Positions 23,523-32,783 of a DNA stretch of 33,890 nucleotides are shown here, piece by piece; within the stretch, counting starts at the first letter, position 1, and each line of letters starts with the position of its first letter. The DNA comes from Parachlamydia sp. GTDB taxonomy: Bacteria; Chlamydiota; Chlamydiia; Chlamydiales; Parachlamydiaceae. The position numbers were made by a program, and so were the translations under genes. The stretch covers positions 1-33,890 of the forward strand of contig JAJFUZ010000057.1 of assembly GCA_021372155.1 (NCBI GenBank), given 5' to 3'. Under the pieces are notes generated by a model. That model was not told the DNA's origin and ran no database searches. It saw only the letters and a program-made list of their open reading frames with translations.

Positions 23523-26174
23523 ATGCTGCAAGATGCCATAAGCAAAGTCGAGGGGCTCTACGTACGCTTTGGGTCGATGACTCTGGAGCGTCTCATTTCC
23601 CAAGAAAAGGATGTAGTGGCAAAGGCGAAGCTCCTCGTCGATCTCTTTGGCAAGTTGAATGAAACCAGGATGGCTCGCTGTCTTAATTCTGGAGCCTTAA
23701 CGCCCTTCTTAAAGCCCTACCTGGATCATCAAGCAAAAATCCAAAGCCTATTTGCAGCATGCGCTGATCAGCTAGATCGCGAATCCAAAAAGGATGCCAA
23801 GGTAAATTCTCTATTGGCCCGGGAGGCTGAGTTCAACAAAGTCCCTCTCAAATTGCAAATCTGTGCTTCGTTGAAACAATACGTGATAGTTAACCCAGCA
23901 CCTCTTGCACGTTTCAAGGTATTGCAATTGGACAAAATCATGGTTTCGGACACCTATGAATCCAGATTTGGGATGGCATTCTTTTATCAGGAGCGTCTGC
24001 GCAGCAAACTGGCGAATGTGGGATTTCTCTACTCTTTGATGCAGGAGTCAGTTCCCTATCCTGTCAGCAAGGCAAGGATCAAAGTACTAGAGTGCGAGGT
24101 AGAAACCTGGCTGCCCGGCGCAGCGGTGGGAGATAAGAACTGGATAGAGATCGTGCAGGAGTGGGGAAGCAGCGGCCGCAATCAGCATGCAGCCGCAGCC
24201 GCATTTTTCCGTTTTCTTTGTTTGAGCCATCTTGTCCATCCCGATCTTCCCAATGGCACGAGGCAAGAAACTCTGACCTTTGACCGGGGAGGAATCACAC
24301 TGGCAAAAGAAGAGACGCTGCAGCCTTTTGTACAGCGGGCTACCATCAGAGACGTTTATGACAGGATCCTGAAGTTTCCTGCAATCCCTGCGAATATCAA
24401 CAGCCGATTCGTAATCCACCATGCCCCCCTCTGCGAAGATATTCTCCAGCAGGAACTGGTGAGCCGCTGCATCTGCCATATCATTAAAGATTATGAGACG
24501 ATCGCAAGAGATTCCAAGGAAATCGCGGCAAAAAGCCAGGAGAACTTGCATACTAATCGAGAGTCCCTTGAGGCTATCTATGAAGAGGCTTTTGACACGC
24601 CTCAATACGCCTTTCTGCTCACAGCTCTTCTAGTTGCCCATCTGCGTGCTTTGGCGACATTCGAAATCAGGAATGCTGAGGAATTGTTTGAGCAGATTTA
24701 CGGCATGGCCCCTGCGAAGCGCGAGGAGCTCTATCACTTATGTGCAGCTCAACTTTATCGCAAGCGGTTCATTCTTCTTTCAGAAGGTTTCACAAATCTT
24801 ATCGCGCGTTATGGATTTTCCAATGAACAACGCCCGTTCATTTTATTACACTGTCTATACATGAAACATGAGCTCAGTCTGGTCAAGGAAGAGGAGATGG
24901 CCGACTTTGTTGCTCTCAACAACTTCATTAATCGGTTGGAAAGCAGAACCGGAATGCCGCTGTCTGCCCAAAGGGCATTTTTGCTGCTCAATGGACAATT
25001 TATCTCCCGACAATTCACAAACCTCTACGAAGATATTTTGGGTTTCCAAAACTTTATCTTGCAGTTTCACCGTACAAAGCCTTTGCTTCCAATGGCCTTT
25101 TTGAATCAGGTAAGAACATGTCAGGCTAACCTGATAGCTGAAGGCGCACGCCTCAAAACAACTCTGAAACTTGGCCCGCAGGAACACGAGTGTTTGGATT
25201 GGCTGGTGGCTGCCGCAAAATGGATGAGCATGCACCCTGACAGCCATGAGCTGATAAACCGCCTGCTCTATCTTCTGCCGCTACCTGCTGCAAGCTTTCC
25301 TGAAGAGCGGAAAAGGGCCATGGCAGAAAATGGAAAGCTGATTGAATTATTGCCAGGATTTAGGGCGATCTGGACTCAGGGACAATGCTGCGAAGAGGGC
25401 TTTGAACTTCACATGCGATTTGTAGACAGCAAGTCCAGCATGCAGACGTTTGCTCTCGATGAGCTTTTGAATATCCCAAAAGGGGTACTGGAGAAAGAGG
25501 GCGAGCTTGTCGATCTGATCATTCGTTTGAGTGCCTATATCTGTAACGACTGGCTTCCAAGTGACGATAAGCAAATTGATCCTAAAACGCCCTGTGAGGC
25601 GCTGCAGCACCTGAAAGGTTGTGAAGATTTGAAGCTTCGCCTGAAAAATTATATGAGCCGCGGCGACAAAGTCAGAGAATATGGCCTGGAAGCTGTTCGA
25701 TTTCTGACAGAATTGAAAATAAAATGGCGCTTTGCCCTATGTCATTCCTGGATAGATTATCCAAGGGAAGATCTTGCCACGGTTGCAGCTCGAGGGAATG
25801 TCTACGCAAGCCAAGGGGGGTTAAGTCTGGTTCCAAGTTCTCTGTTCCAGCCTGGCATGATCGTTCGCTTTAATGAAATGGAACCATTCTTAAGAACTCT
25901 CATGGAAGGCAAAGATGTTATTAAGATGCCTATACATGTGCCATCCAGACAGGTGCGAACTCAGTGTGTCAACAGCCCAGTTGATATTCAGATCCTGAAC
26001 AGAACGGCCGAAGAGGCTGAGATGCGCCTCTCCTTTCATGAAGAACCAAAGCATTCTGTGACAGCAAAATTGAATCTGACAGATACGGATGAAGAGAGAC
26101 TTCGCTATTTTACCTGGCTGACGCTGATGCTGAAAGCCAAATGGTTTGCGAAAATCATTCCAAAACAAACGTAA
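23523..26174 (+). CDS. Large unknown protein, paralog of the next gene
   Basis: 883 residues, mostly helical, with no signal peptide or membrane span and no recognised domain. Its central N-terminal block (FGMAFFYQERLRSKL at about 150, IEIVQEWGSSGR at about 203) and especially its C-terminal module (AARGNVYASQGGLSLVPSS from 755, ending FTWLTLMLKAKWFAK near 875) recur in the following gene, so the two descend from one ancestor. The start is the ATG seven bases after the upstream stop; only a weak ribosome binding site is present, so coupling to the membrane protein gene is likely. It is followed by the next gene after four bases. It may be a cytosolic partner of the membrane protein or a secreted protein; the sequence does not decide. 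Confidence 0.75.
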   Translation: MLQDAISKVEGLYVRFGSMTLERLISQEKDVVAKAKLLVDLFGKLNETRMARCLNSGALTPFLKPYLDHQAKIQSLFAACADQLDRESKKDAKVNSLLAREAEFNKVPLKLQICASLKQYVIVNPAPLARFKVLQLDKIMVSDTYESRFGMAFFYQERLRSKLANVGFLYSLMQESVPYPVSKARIKVLECEVETWLPGAAVGDKNWIEIVQEWGSSGRNQHAAAAAFFRFLCLSHLVHPDLPNGTRQETLTFDRGGITLAKEETLQPFVQRATIRDVYDRILKFPAIPANINSRFVIHHAPLCEDILQQELVSRCICHIIKDYETIARDSKEIAAKSQENLHTNRESLEAIYEEAFDTPQYAFLLTALLVAHLRALATFEIRNAEELFEQIYGMAPAKREELYHLCAAQLYRKRFILLSEGFTNLIARYGFSNEQRPFILLHCLYMKHELSLVKEEEMADFVALNNFINRLESRTGMPLSAQRAFLLLNGQFISRQFTNLYEDILGFQNFILQFHRTKPLLPMAFLNQVRTCQANLIAEGARLKTTLKLGPQEHECLDWLVAAAKWMSMHPDSHELINRLLYLLPLPAASFPEERKRAMAENGKLIELLPGFRAIWTQGQCCEEGFELHMRFVDSKSSMQTFALDELLNIPKGVLEKEGELVDLIIRLSAYICNDWLPSDDKQIDPKTPCEALQHLKGCEDLKLRLKNYMSRGDKVREYGLEAVRFLTELKIKWRFALCHSWIDYPREDLATVAARGNVYASQGGLSLVPSSLFQPGMIVRFNEMEPFLRTLMEGKDVIKMPIHVPSRQVRTQCVNSPVDIQILNRTAEEAEMRLSFHEEPKHSVTAKLNLTDTDEERLRYFTWLTLMLKAKWFAKIIPKQT

Positions 26175-26178
26175 GACT

Positions 26179-29100
26179 ATGGATCCAGCACACTATCTCA
26201 ATGGACTATTGCCTTTGCAGCCCTTGACGCTGGAACTGATCTGTCGAAGTGGTCAGAATTTAAAAGAGGGTGTGCGTCGCCTGCAGGCGACATTCGGCGA
26301 ATCGAATCAACAAAAAGTCAGCGAAAAATTGATTGGAGCGGCAAAAGCCAAATATGACAAGGTTCAGCAGAAAGAACGCTCCAAATTCCTTGAAGTATGC
26401 ACCCATTACGCACAGTCGCTCATCAGGCAGGAACCCTTTCAGCCTGTTTCAGGCTCTCCCTTACAACATGCGCGCAAACTCGATTCTCTGGATCTTACCT
26501 CGACACCAATTGTGACGATCAAGCGCTACCTTCCCTGTACTCCCATGCCAGAAAAATACATTCTTGATTATCGGTTGAATCAGATTATGCTGGTAGAGCG
26601 CATGGAGGGAAATGCCAGAATGAGAGATTTCTGCGGGAAAGTCGTGGCTGGACGTATTGCGGCGATGGCCTTTCTCTATCGTTTTGGCAAGGCAAAGCAC
26701 TCCGAAACCATCACCATGCACGCAGAGGAGCTGCTCAGTTTTGAAATCCGCTGGAACTGCCATACCCCTCTTCCCAATCAATCCTGCATCACTCTTCTGA
26801 AAAGCTGGGCTAAAAAGGGTGAATGCCAGGAAAGAATCGTCAGCCGCCTGTTTCAACGGCTGGCGCTCACTCCACTGATTCAGGTAACTGACCCAAATCG
26901 CAATCAGCTTACCCAAGTGTTTACTCTTATATGTTCTGACATGCAATTGCAAGATACAGAATCATTTGCTTTCCATATTGCCACCTGCACAATGGAATAC
27001 GCCTTCGACCAGCTGTTTCAGCAAGATGCAAAAGGCTCTCATCGTCTTGCCTTTGCCCGCAAGTATGCGTTTGAATGCCTCGATCCTGCTATCCAGAGCA
27101 AAACTGTGATCGCCATTCTTGAGATCACGGGTGATTATCCTAAAACAGCTCGCTTTGAAGGTATGATGCATCTGGAAATAGTAAAAACGCAAATCGACGA
27201 TCTGTTTAACGAATATGCAGAAAGGCCTGCTGGGCATCGTTTGGCCTGCTCCCTGATGCTGTTGACGCATCTGGCCAAGCTGGTTCCGTTTGAATTAGAA
27301 GAAAAGATCGCCCTGTTTGAAGGGCTCGATACGCTGGATCCACAAGGGCGTGAGACCATTTTTGATTTTTTCATGCGCAAGATAGACCGTGAGAAGCATG
27401 CTGCGATTCTCACCTTAGTGAATGAAAGGGAAACTTTGTTTGAATTGAACCTCGCCGATAAAGTGCGCCTCTACCTCTTTCTGCTGCGCTTGGCGTGCAA
27501 TTCCAGCATTACTCTGGGAGAAAGCCGCTATCTGGAGAACCTGCATGAATTAAGATGGCCGCGCGAACTTGTTTCAATCCTTTTAGAAGCTCAATTTGTT
27601 GACCCCTGCCTCCTTGACTTCTGCCGCGTTTGTTCCAGTTGCGGGAAAGATTGGTTTGAGCCCTTAATTGCACTTTTGAGATTGTACACGCCCTGGAATG
27701 AGAAAGTGCAAAACAGCCACCAGTACAATCAATCCGTCTTACGCCTGCAAAATGCCCGCGATACGTTAGAGCATGCTTTCAGGGTAGCTGATTCCAAGCC
27801 GGATCTCTACCACAAGTTGATGAGCTGGATCCTGGCCTGCCACATGGAGCAGCTTCAGGCCACCTCTCCAGAAGAGAAGCGGGGCTGGCTGCAGGCCTTT
27901 TGCAAAATGCAGCCTGACCAACGCATGAAATTGGCTGAGGCACTTGTTCGTCCGCAGTACGACTGGCAGAAAAGAGATCATCAAGATTTACCTCTGCAAC
28001 AAGTCTGGAATGACTACACATTTACAGAGGATGAAAAGGCTTTCCTGATGGTTCGTCAGGCCCTGGATAAAAAAAATCTTCGACCCAACCCTTTTCCTTT
28101 GCTTTTGACTAGGCATGTGGAACCGCTCACCTTTTACGAAGCCTTTCAATTGCTTCGAGATGTAGAGCGCAGGGCACGCGTATCCATTCCCAAGGAGATG
28201 GCTTTCATATCCCTGGAAAGGCTTTTTTTTCCGCGGAAGCTGAAAGAGCTTTTTGAACAGAGAGACAAACTAGCGAGCGAGATTCGATTGCGTCATTCCC
28301 GCGTCTTTTTTCCTTCTGAATTGATCAAGACACTGATCGACTGCGAGACGGCACTGTTTGGATTGGGTGTCGGCGATGAGATTGTTGCCTTGGGCCACTG
28401 GAACAAGGAAACAATGGATATTTTTCTCTTTGTCGTCAACGCGGTGAATCAGGCTTTGCTGCCGACAGGCATCCATCACTTTTATCAACGCTTGTTCATG
28501 CGACATTTGCAGGTTGTTGGAGATATTGTGAAAGAAAAGAAAAAAAGATGGGTTGACGTCCATCGCTGTGAATTGACTTCTTTGCAGCATCCAGAGGGCC
28601 GAGCCATCCTGGTGGAGGACCGCGAAGATGATCACGGTCTCTATTTGATCATCCGCCTTGTGGAATCGCGGCTGAAGCTTCAGACCAGGAGCGTCAAGGT
28701 TGCCTTATCCAAGCGACTTCCCCATAACGAAAGGCCCATGCTGGCTAATCCTGCATTTGTCGAATTGGCCTTCGATCTTTGCCAGTTAATGTGCGATGAA
28801 CGCCAGGTGGTGCCTGACCTTTCTCCCGAACCTGAGCACACCCTTCTATTGCTTGAAAACGCAATGCAGGAAGCCCCTGAACTTGCTGAGCGCGTCGTCG
28901 CCTTCCGCAATGAGGATCCCAGCCATGATCGCATGCTCCTTCTGCTGCTTCAAGTCCTAATCGGGCTCAAACAGGGGGTGCGCATCGGATTCTGGGATCT
29001 AGCTCAGCCGAAACCCGCCTCTCCTTCAAGAGACCTTGTGGCCTACGCGGCAAAAGGGAATGTCTGGAATCTCGAGGGTGGATTTTCGCTTTTACCATCT

Positions 29101-29487
29101 CTGTCGCCTTGCTTTTTAGTCTTGTTTGAACAGTACCGCAGTGCCATTTTGCATCTCCATGAGGATTTCGCCAAAACACATAACTGCTCGCATGAGGCGC
29201 TGTTTGAACTCGAGCTTCAGGGTGCCAGAGGAGTGGAAAAGCATGGCGTGCATGTCTCCGTCAATTACTGCCGGAGAGCTTGTGTGGAATCCTATGATGA
29301 GGTTTGCGAAGTAACGCCCGAAGAGGAAGTTGTCTATCATGAGGTGCAGCTGTCGGTTCAAAACCATCCTCACATTTATGTGATGGAGAGATTCTTTGAA
29401 TCTTTAAGTCCAGGCGAGGCGGTGACGCGCATTTCCTGGATGCTGGCTTTGTTAAAAAGCGAATGGTACAGCAAACGTGGTAGATAA
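26179..29487 (+). CDS. Large unknown protein, paralog of the previous gene
   Basis: 1102 residues from the ATG at 26179, four bases after the upstream stop. A TTG eleven codons earlier would overlap the previous gene and adds only a basic tail, so I prefer the ATG. The protein is helical and rich in Leu, Arg and Glu, without signal peptide or membrane helix. The N-terminal block (AAMAFLYRFGKAKH, SCITLLKSWAKKG) and the C-terminal module (AAKGNVWNLEGGFSLLPS from 957, ending ISWMLALLKSEWYSK) match the 883-residue protein; the extra 220 residues are mainly in the middle. There is a cysteine-rich spot near 470-485 (CRVCSSCGKDW). Function unknown. It is the third gene of the operon and ends 57 bases before the next. 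Confidence 0.75.
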   Translation: MDPAHYLNGLLPLQPLTLELICRSGQNLKEGVRRLQATFGESNQQKVSEKLIGAAKAKYDKVQQKERSKFLEVCTHYAQSLIRQEPFQPVSGSPLQHARKLDSLDLTSTPIVTIKRYLPCTPMPEKYILDYRLNQIMLVERMEGNARMRDFCGKVVAGRIAAMAFLYRFGKAKHSETITMHAEELLSFEIRWNCHTPLPNQSCITLLKSWAKKGECQERIVSRLFQRLALTPLIQVTDPNRNQLTQVFTLICSDMQLQDTESFAFHIATCTMEYAFDQLFQQDAKGSHRLAFARKYAFECLDPAIQSKTVIAILEITGDYPKTARFEGMMHLEIVKTQIDDLFNEYAERPAGHRLACSLMLLTHLAKLVPFELEEKIALFEGLDTLDPQGRETIFDFFMRKIDREKHAAILTLVNERETLFELNLADKVRLYLFLLRLACNSSITLGESRYLENLHELRWPRELVSILLEAQFVDPCLLDFCRVCSSCGKDWFEPLIALLRLYTPWNEKVQNSHQYNQSVLRLQNARDTLEHAFRVADSKPDLYHKLMSWILACHMEQLQATSPEEKRGWLQAFCKMQPDQRMKLAEALVRPQYDWQKRDHQDLPLQQVWNDYTFTEDEKAFLMVRQALDKKNLRPNPFPLLLTRHVEPLTFYEAFQLLRDVERRARVSIPKEMAFISLERLFFPRKLKELFEQRDKLASEIRLRHSRVFFPSELIKTLIDCETALFGLGVGDEIVALGHWNKETMDIFLFVVNAVNQALLPTGIHHFYQRLFMRHLQVVGDIVKEKKKRWVDVHRCELTSLQHPEGRAILVEDREDDHGLYLIIRLVESRLKLQTRSVKVALSKRLPHNERPMLANPAFVELAFDLCQLMCDERQVVPDLSPEPEHTLLLLENAMQEAPELAERVVAFRNEDPSHDRMLLLLLQVLIGLKQGVRIGFWDLAQPKPASPSRDLVAYAAKGNVWNLEGGFSLLPSLSPCFLVLFEQYRSAILHLHEDFAKTHNCSHEALFELELQGARGVEKHGVHVSVNYCRRACVESYDEVCEVTPEEEVVYHEVQLSVQNHPHIYVMERFFESLSPGEAVTRISWMLALLKSEWYSKRGR

Positions 29488-29544
29488 CTTGCTTAAAAGA
29501 AAATGTTATTTTAAAGTGATCATACATAATTAATTCGGAGTTAT

Positions 29545-32226
29545 ATGGGATATTCTAATTCTCTCTATTTTTCCCGTCTTACATTTGATACCTGGCAAAC
29601 AAGCCAGAATCGCATGTTGATCGATTACCGCAGATACAAAATAACTGGAAAGGAGGCGGGGGCAGAGCGACGCTGCTGGACGCTGCTGGCCAATTTAATT
29701 GCGACAATCGGCTGGAGCATTCTGAGTTTGCCAAAAGCTTTAATTTCCTTTGGAAGAGTGCAAAACCAGTCATGGCAGAATGCGCGGGAAGCAGGCAGCA
29801 GAACCAAAGCATCCTTGTATGCTTGCAAGCATTTCAAGCCATTGATGGAGACCTTCCGAAGCCAGGAAGCGCGCGCCTGCTACCGTTCAATTCCAGCCCA
29901 TAATCGTACTTGGGACAAGGATGATTGGCGTTGGAAGGAGTTGGCCAATCTCTGCAGCAAGCTGACGCCTGAAGGATTTGATCTGGTCTGGAAAGAGGTG
30001 TCTCAAGGCCCTGCCAAGGTAGATTTTGTAAAGGATCTCTGGAAACGTTCGATGTCAAAGGAATTAAACGACAAAGTGCGCAAAGAGCTCTTCCAATTGG
30101 GCTGGGTAGCGAAACGGGGAGACACTCCAGAGTTGTATCCTGTTCCCTTCGTTGAGAAGATGCTCCCGCAAAAGTTTCCGGCGATGGCGCCCATGGTCAG
30201 GGAAGTGCTGGCCGCAAAAGGTGCCAAAGAGTTACGTGTCGATGTTGGGTTGCTATTTAAATGCGAGCAACTGTTAAAAAAATATGAATCTGAAAAACTC
30301 GTCAAGGAGCTCTTTGCAAATCAAGCCGACGAGTGGCTTTGTCAAATAAGGCTAGACGATCTGAAAACAAATCACCTTCTCAGAATTCTCGATGAGCTTC
30401 CCAATGTCAATCAGCATGTCAATGCCCTTGTTGTCGTTCACACAGTGTTATATTCCCGCATGCAAAAATTAGAATTGCGCCAGCGCTTTGGAGTATTGCC
30501 CAATCCCAAATATGTCAGACAGATAAGTGAAATTCGTCCCAAGCTTGAGGCCATGCGCCTGGCTCTGTTTGCTAAGGGATTTCTGGCAGGGATTACCTCC
30601 TCTGAAGCGGTCTTAGATGGAAACAGAATAACAAATTACAATACCCAGATCTATCCAAACGAACTCATGGAGATCATCCAGAATCCAGGCCATCCCAAGT
30701 ACAACCAAAAGATTGCAGCAGCCATGGCATCAGGTGGCAGAGCCGTTGCCACCCTGTCTCAGGAAGAACATAGAGCCCTCCAACATTTCGTCGGAGGGTT
30801 TCTCGATGGTTGGACGGTCAAAAATGCTCAGGGAAGGGTACAGAGCCTGGTTGTCGCAGGGCTTGATGTGCTGGCTGCGAAAGCTCTTTTGTTAACACCT
30901 AACCAGAGACACACGCCCGAATTATTTAATTACAGCTATCAACTCCTGCAGCAATTATGTCCCGGAATCGCAAGAGGGATTGTGGACCAGAGCATTCCCA
31001 TCACAGCTGCCGATGCTGTGGCCCTAAGGTCTCTCCTCACGCGCTTTCCCAATTACTTGTTAAGTGCGGCACTCCTTTTGTGGGAAGTGCGGCAGGCCAA
31101 TGCTGCGACACTTGCACCCTTCATCGCTCCGCTCAGGAACTGTCCAAAACTCGATGAGATCCTTCCTGAACTTATTGAGGCTCCTGCATTGCTTGATCCA
31201 AATGCATCGAACATTCCAGGATTCTCTGACCTAAAACAATTTCTCGGCCAGCGGGCCGTGCTTCATCCAATCATTACCAGACGCGAGCGCAGCATCGGTG
31301 CGGCTGCAATCGCAGGGTTGATCTCTTTTGACCAGATGTGCGAGATTATTCGGCGGCGCGAGTTTAGCGTTGCGGGCTGGAGCGACTGGCTGGAAAGTAT
31401 CACTGCCCGTCCTATCTACAACAGTCCGGAGGAGCTGGCGCGTATTGCCTGGAGAAACAATCCCGAGCAGGTGCGCAATCTGCAGAGCGCGATTTTAATG
31501 AAGTCGTTGCATCCTCAGAGCTATTCCTTGAACTGGCCAAGCCACCTGGGAAGGATGTGGGAGATTGCCAATGATGAGGGAAAGCTATCCATGCTGCAGA
31601 ACTTCAGCGAGACCAACTGGTGGCAGAGAATGCCTTGGGCTGGCAGGCTCAAAGACTTCGCCCAGACGAATCTTGCGCTTCAGCGCATGCCTAGGGCCTG
31701 CAATACACTTTTGGCCTACTGCATGGGCCATGCGCGCGATCCCAATGGACCCGATCTGTCATTCGCTAACCCCGCCCAGATGCTGCTCAACGCCCTTAGG
31801 TGGCAACTGACACACTTCCGCGATACCTGTATCGAGCGGATTTTGGAAATGGATTCTCACGATATTCAATATAACCTGCGCGTCGACCAGTCAGAGTTTA
31901 ATCGCGCCTTGCGCCAGGTAGAGCACAGATTGCATCGTGAACAGGTTCCCACACTGCAGAGGCTAGCGCGCGAAGCCTTCACCCTGTTTAAGATTTCCAG
32001 AAGCAGTGAATTTGGCCCTCATCATCACGCGACTGAATTAGGCCGGGCCTGTAAGGAGTATCTCACGCGGCATGCTGACGAGTATCGCGATGTCATCGAT
32101 TTAAATGTTGTTCCAGATGAAGTCGAACGGGCCAGGTATCGTGCCAACGAGCCGGGGCCACAGATTGTGATCGAGGAGTGGAATCAAGCTCGCGCGTTTA
32201 TTGAGAGGGCGCTTGGCAGGCGTTGA
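29545..32226 (+). CDS. Large unknown protein with short apolar N-terminal segment
   Basis: 893 residues. After a polar N-terminus there is one apolar, partly amphipathic stretch at 46-70 (LLANLIATIGWSILSLPKAL) that could be a single membrane anchor or a secretion or chaperone-binding segment. The rest is helical with Leu/Ala repeats (GIARGIVDQSIPITAADAV; DEILPELIEAPALLDP) that suggest an alpha-solenoid. No enzyme motif is recognised, and similarity to the two preceding large proteins is not evident by eye. The ribosome binding site CGGAG lies four bases before the ATG. A 57-base AT-rich gap separates it from the previous gene and it overlaps the start of the nuclease frame, consistent with one transcript. 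Confidence 0.7.
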   Translation: MGYSNSLYFSRLTFDTWQTSQNRMLIDYRRYKITGKEAGAERRCWTLLANLIATIGWSILSLPKALISFGRVQNQSWQNAREAGSRTKASLYACKHFKPLMETFRSQEARACYRSIPAHNRTWDKDDWRWKELANLCSKLTPEGFDLVWKEVSQGPAKVDFVKDLWKRSMSKELNDKVRKELFQLGWVAKRGDTPELYPVPFVEKMLPQKFPAMAPMVREVLAAKGAKELRVDVGLLFKCEQLLKKYESEKLVKELFANQADEWLCQIRLDDLKTNHLLRILDELPNVNQHVNALVVVHTVLYSRMQKLELRQRFGVLPNPKYVRQISEIRPKLEAMRLALFAKGFLAGITSSEAVLDGNRITNYNTQIYPNELMEIIQNPGHPKYNQKIAAAMASGGRAVATLSQEEHRALQHFVGGFLDGWTVKNAQGRVQSLVVAGLDVLAAKALLLTPNQRHTPELFNYSYQLLQQLCPGIARGIVDQSIPITAADAVALRSLLTRFPNYLLSAALLLWEVRQANAATLAPFIAPLRNCPKLDEILPELIEAPALLDPNASNIPGFSDLKQFLGQRAVLHPIITRRERSIGAAAIAGLISFDQMCEIIRRREFSVAGWSDWLESITARPIYNSPEELARIAWRNNPEQVRNLQSAILMKSLHPQSYSLNWPSHLGRMWEIANDEGKLSMLQNFSETNWWQRMPWAGRLKDFAQTNLALQRMPRACNTLLAYCMGHARDPNGPDLSFANPAQMLLNALRWQLTHFRDTCIERILEMDSHDIQYNLRVDQSEFNRALRQVEHRLHREQVPTLQRLAREAFTLFKISRSSEFGPHHHATELGRACKEYLTRHADEYRDVIDLNVVPDEVERARYRANEPGPQIVIEEWNQARAFIERALGRR

Positions 32227-32240
32227 AGGCACGATTGGAA

Positions 32241-32708
32241 ATGAAATTTCTTTGCGATCAGATGCTGGTGCGCTTAGGGCGTTGGCTGCGTGCCGCGGGT
32301 TACGACACCGTTATCGTTGAAAAGGCTTGCGATGATCGCACTATTCTGGAGCAGGCGCTCAGGGAAGGGCGCCTGCTACTGACGCGCGACCGCCATTTTA
32401 TGGAAATGGCAACCCCACAACCCCTTGTCGTCTGGCTGAAGGGCAACATTCTGGCGGAATGTATCCAGGAATTGTCCCAAAAGGTGCCGATCAACTGGCT
32501 GCATAAACCCTTTTCAAGATGTCTTGTCTGCAACCACGAACTCATCTTAGCCGATGATTCCGCTCTCCAGCTTGTTTCAGAAGATATTCGCGGCGAGCCG
32601 TACACCTTCTGGTTTTGCGAGCAGTGCCAGAAGGTCTATTGGGATGGCAGCCACACCAATCGCATGCTGCGGCAGATGGAGAAGTGGCAGCATCACTCTC
32701 AGCTTTGA
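32241..32708 (+). CDS. Mut7-C-type PIN-like RNase with zinc ribbon
   Basis: 155 residues. The N-terminal half has the Mut7-C pattern: MKFLCDQMLVRLGRWLRAAG with acidic Asp6, DDRTILEQA (31-39) and LLLTRDRHF (45-53) with Asp50, as in PIN-like nucleases. The C-terminal half carries a two-knuckle zinc ribbon, C94xxC97 and C126xxC129, with the family-typical CEQCQKVYWDGSHT. Members are predicted RNases of unknown target. The start is placed at the ATG at 32241 where the domain begins; a TTG at 32223 in the same frame overlaps the upstream stop and is a possible coupled start. It is the last gene of the operon, an odd partner for a membrane protein and three giant proteins. Confidence 0.9.
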   Translation: MKFLCDQMLVRLGRWLRAAGYDTVIVEKACDDRTILEQALREGRLLLTRDRHFMEMATPQPLVVWLKGNILAECIQELSQKVPINWLHKPFSRCLVCNHELILADDSALQLVSEDIRGEPYTFWFCEQCQKVYWDGSHTNRMLRQMEKWQHHSQL

Positions 32709-32719
32709 TGCTTAAGTTA

Positions 32720-32749
32720 TTGGCAATAAATAGGTAACTGTTTTATGTC
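32720..32749 (+). promoter_or_regulatory. Promoter of the second membrane-protein paralog
   Basis: TTGGCA (32720-32725), an 18-base spacer and TATGTC (32744-32749), the same layout as in front of the gene at 22038. The distance from the -10 to the ATG is 40 bases here and 36 there. The ribosome binding site is GAGGGAG (32772-32778). Confidence 0.6.
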
Positions 32750-32783
32750 ATAGGGATGCATCAACAAAAAAGAGGGAGCAACG

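Noticed and set aside
24087..24605. 172-codon minus-strand frame inside the 883-residue gene
   Set aside because: It lies antisense within a gene whose frame is supported by a paralog; its translation resembles nothing and no start signals were seen.
26146..26178. TTG start extending the 1102-residue protein upstream
   Set aside because: It overlaps the previous gene and adds only a basic tail; the ATG at 26179 fits the spacing.
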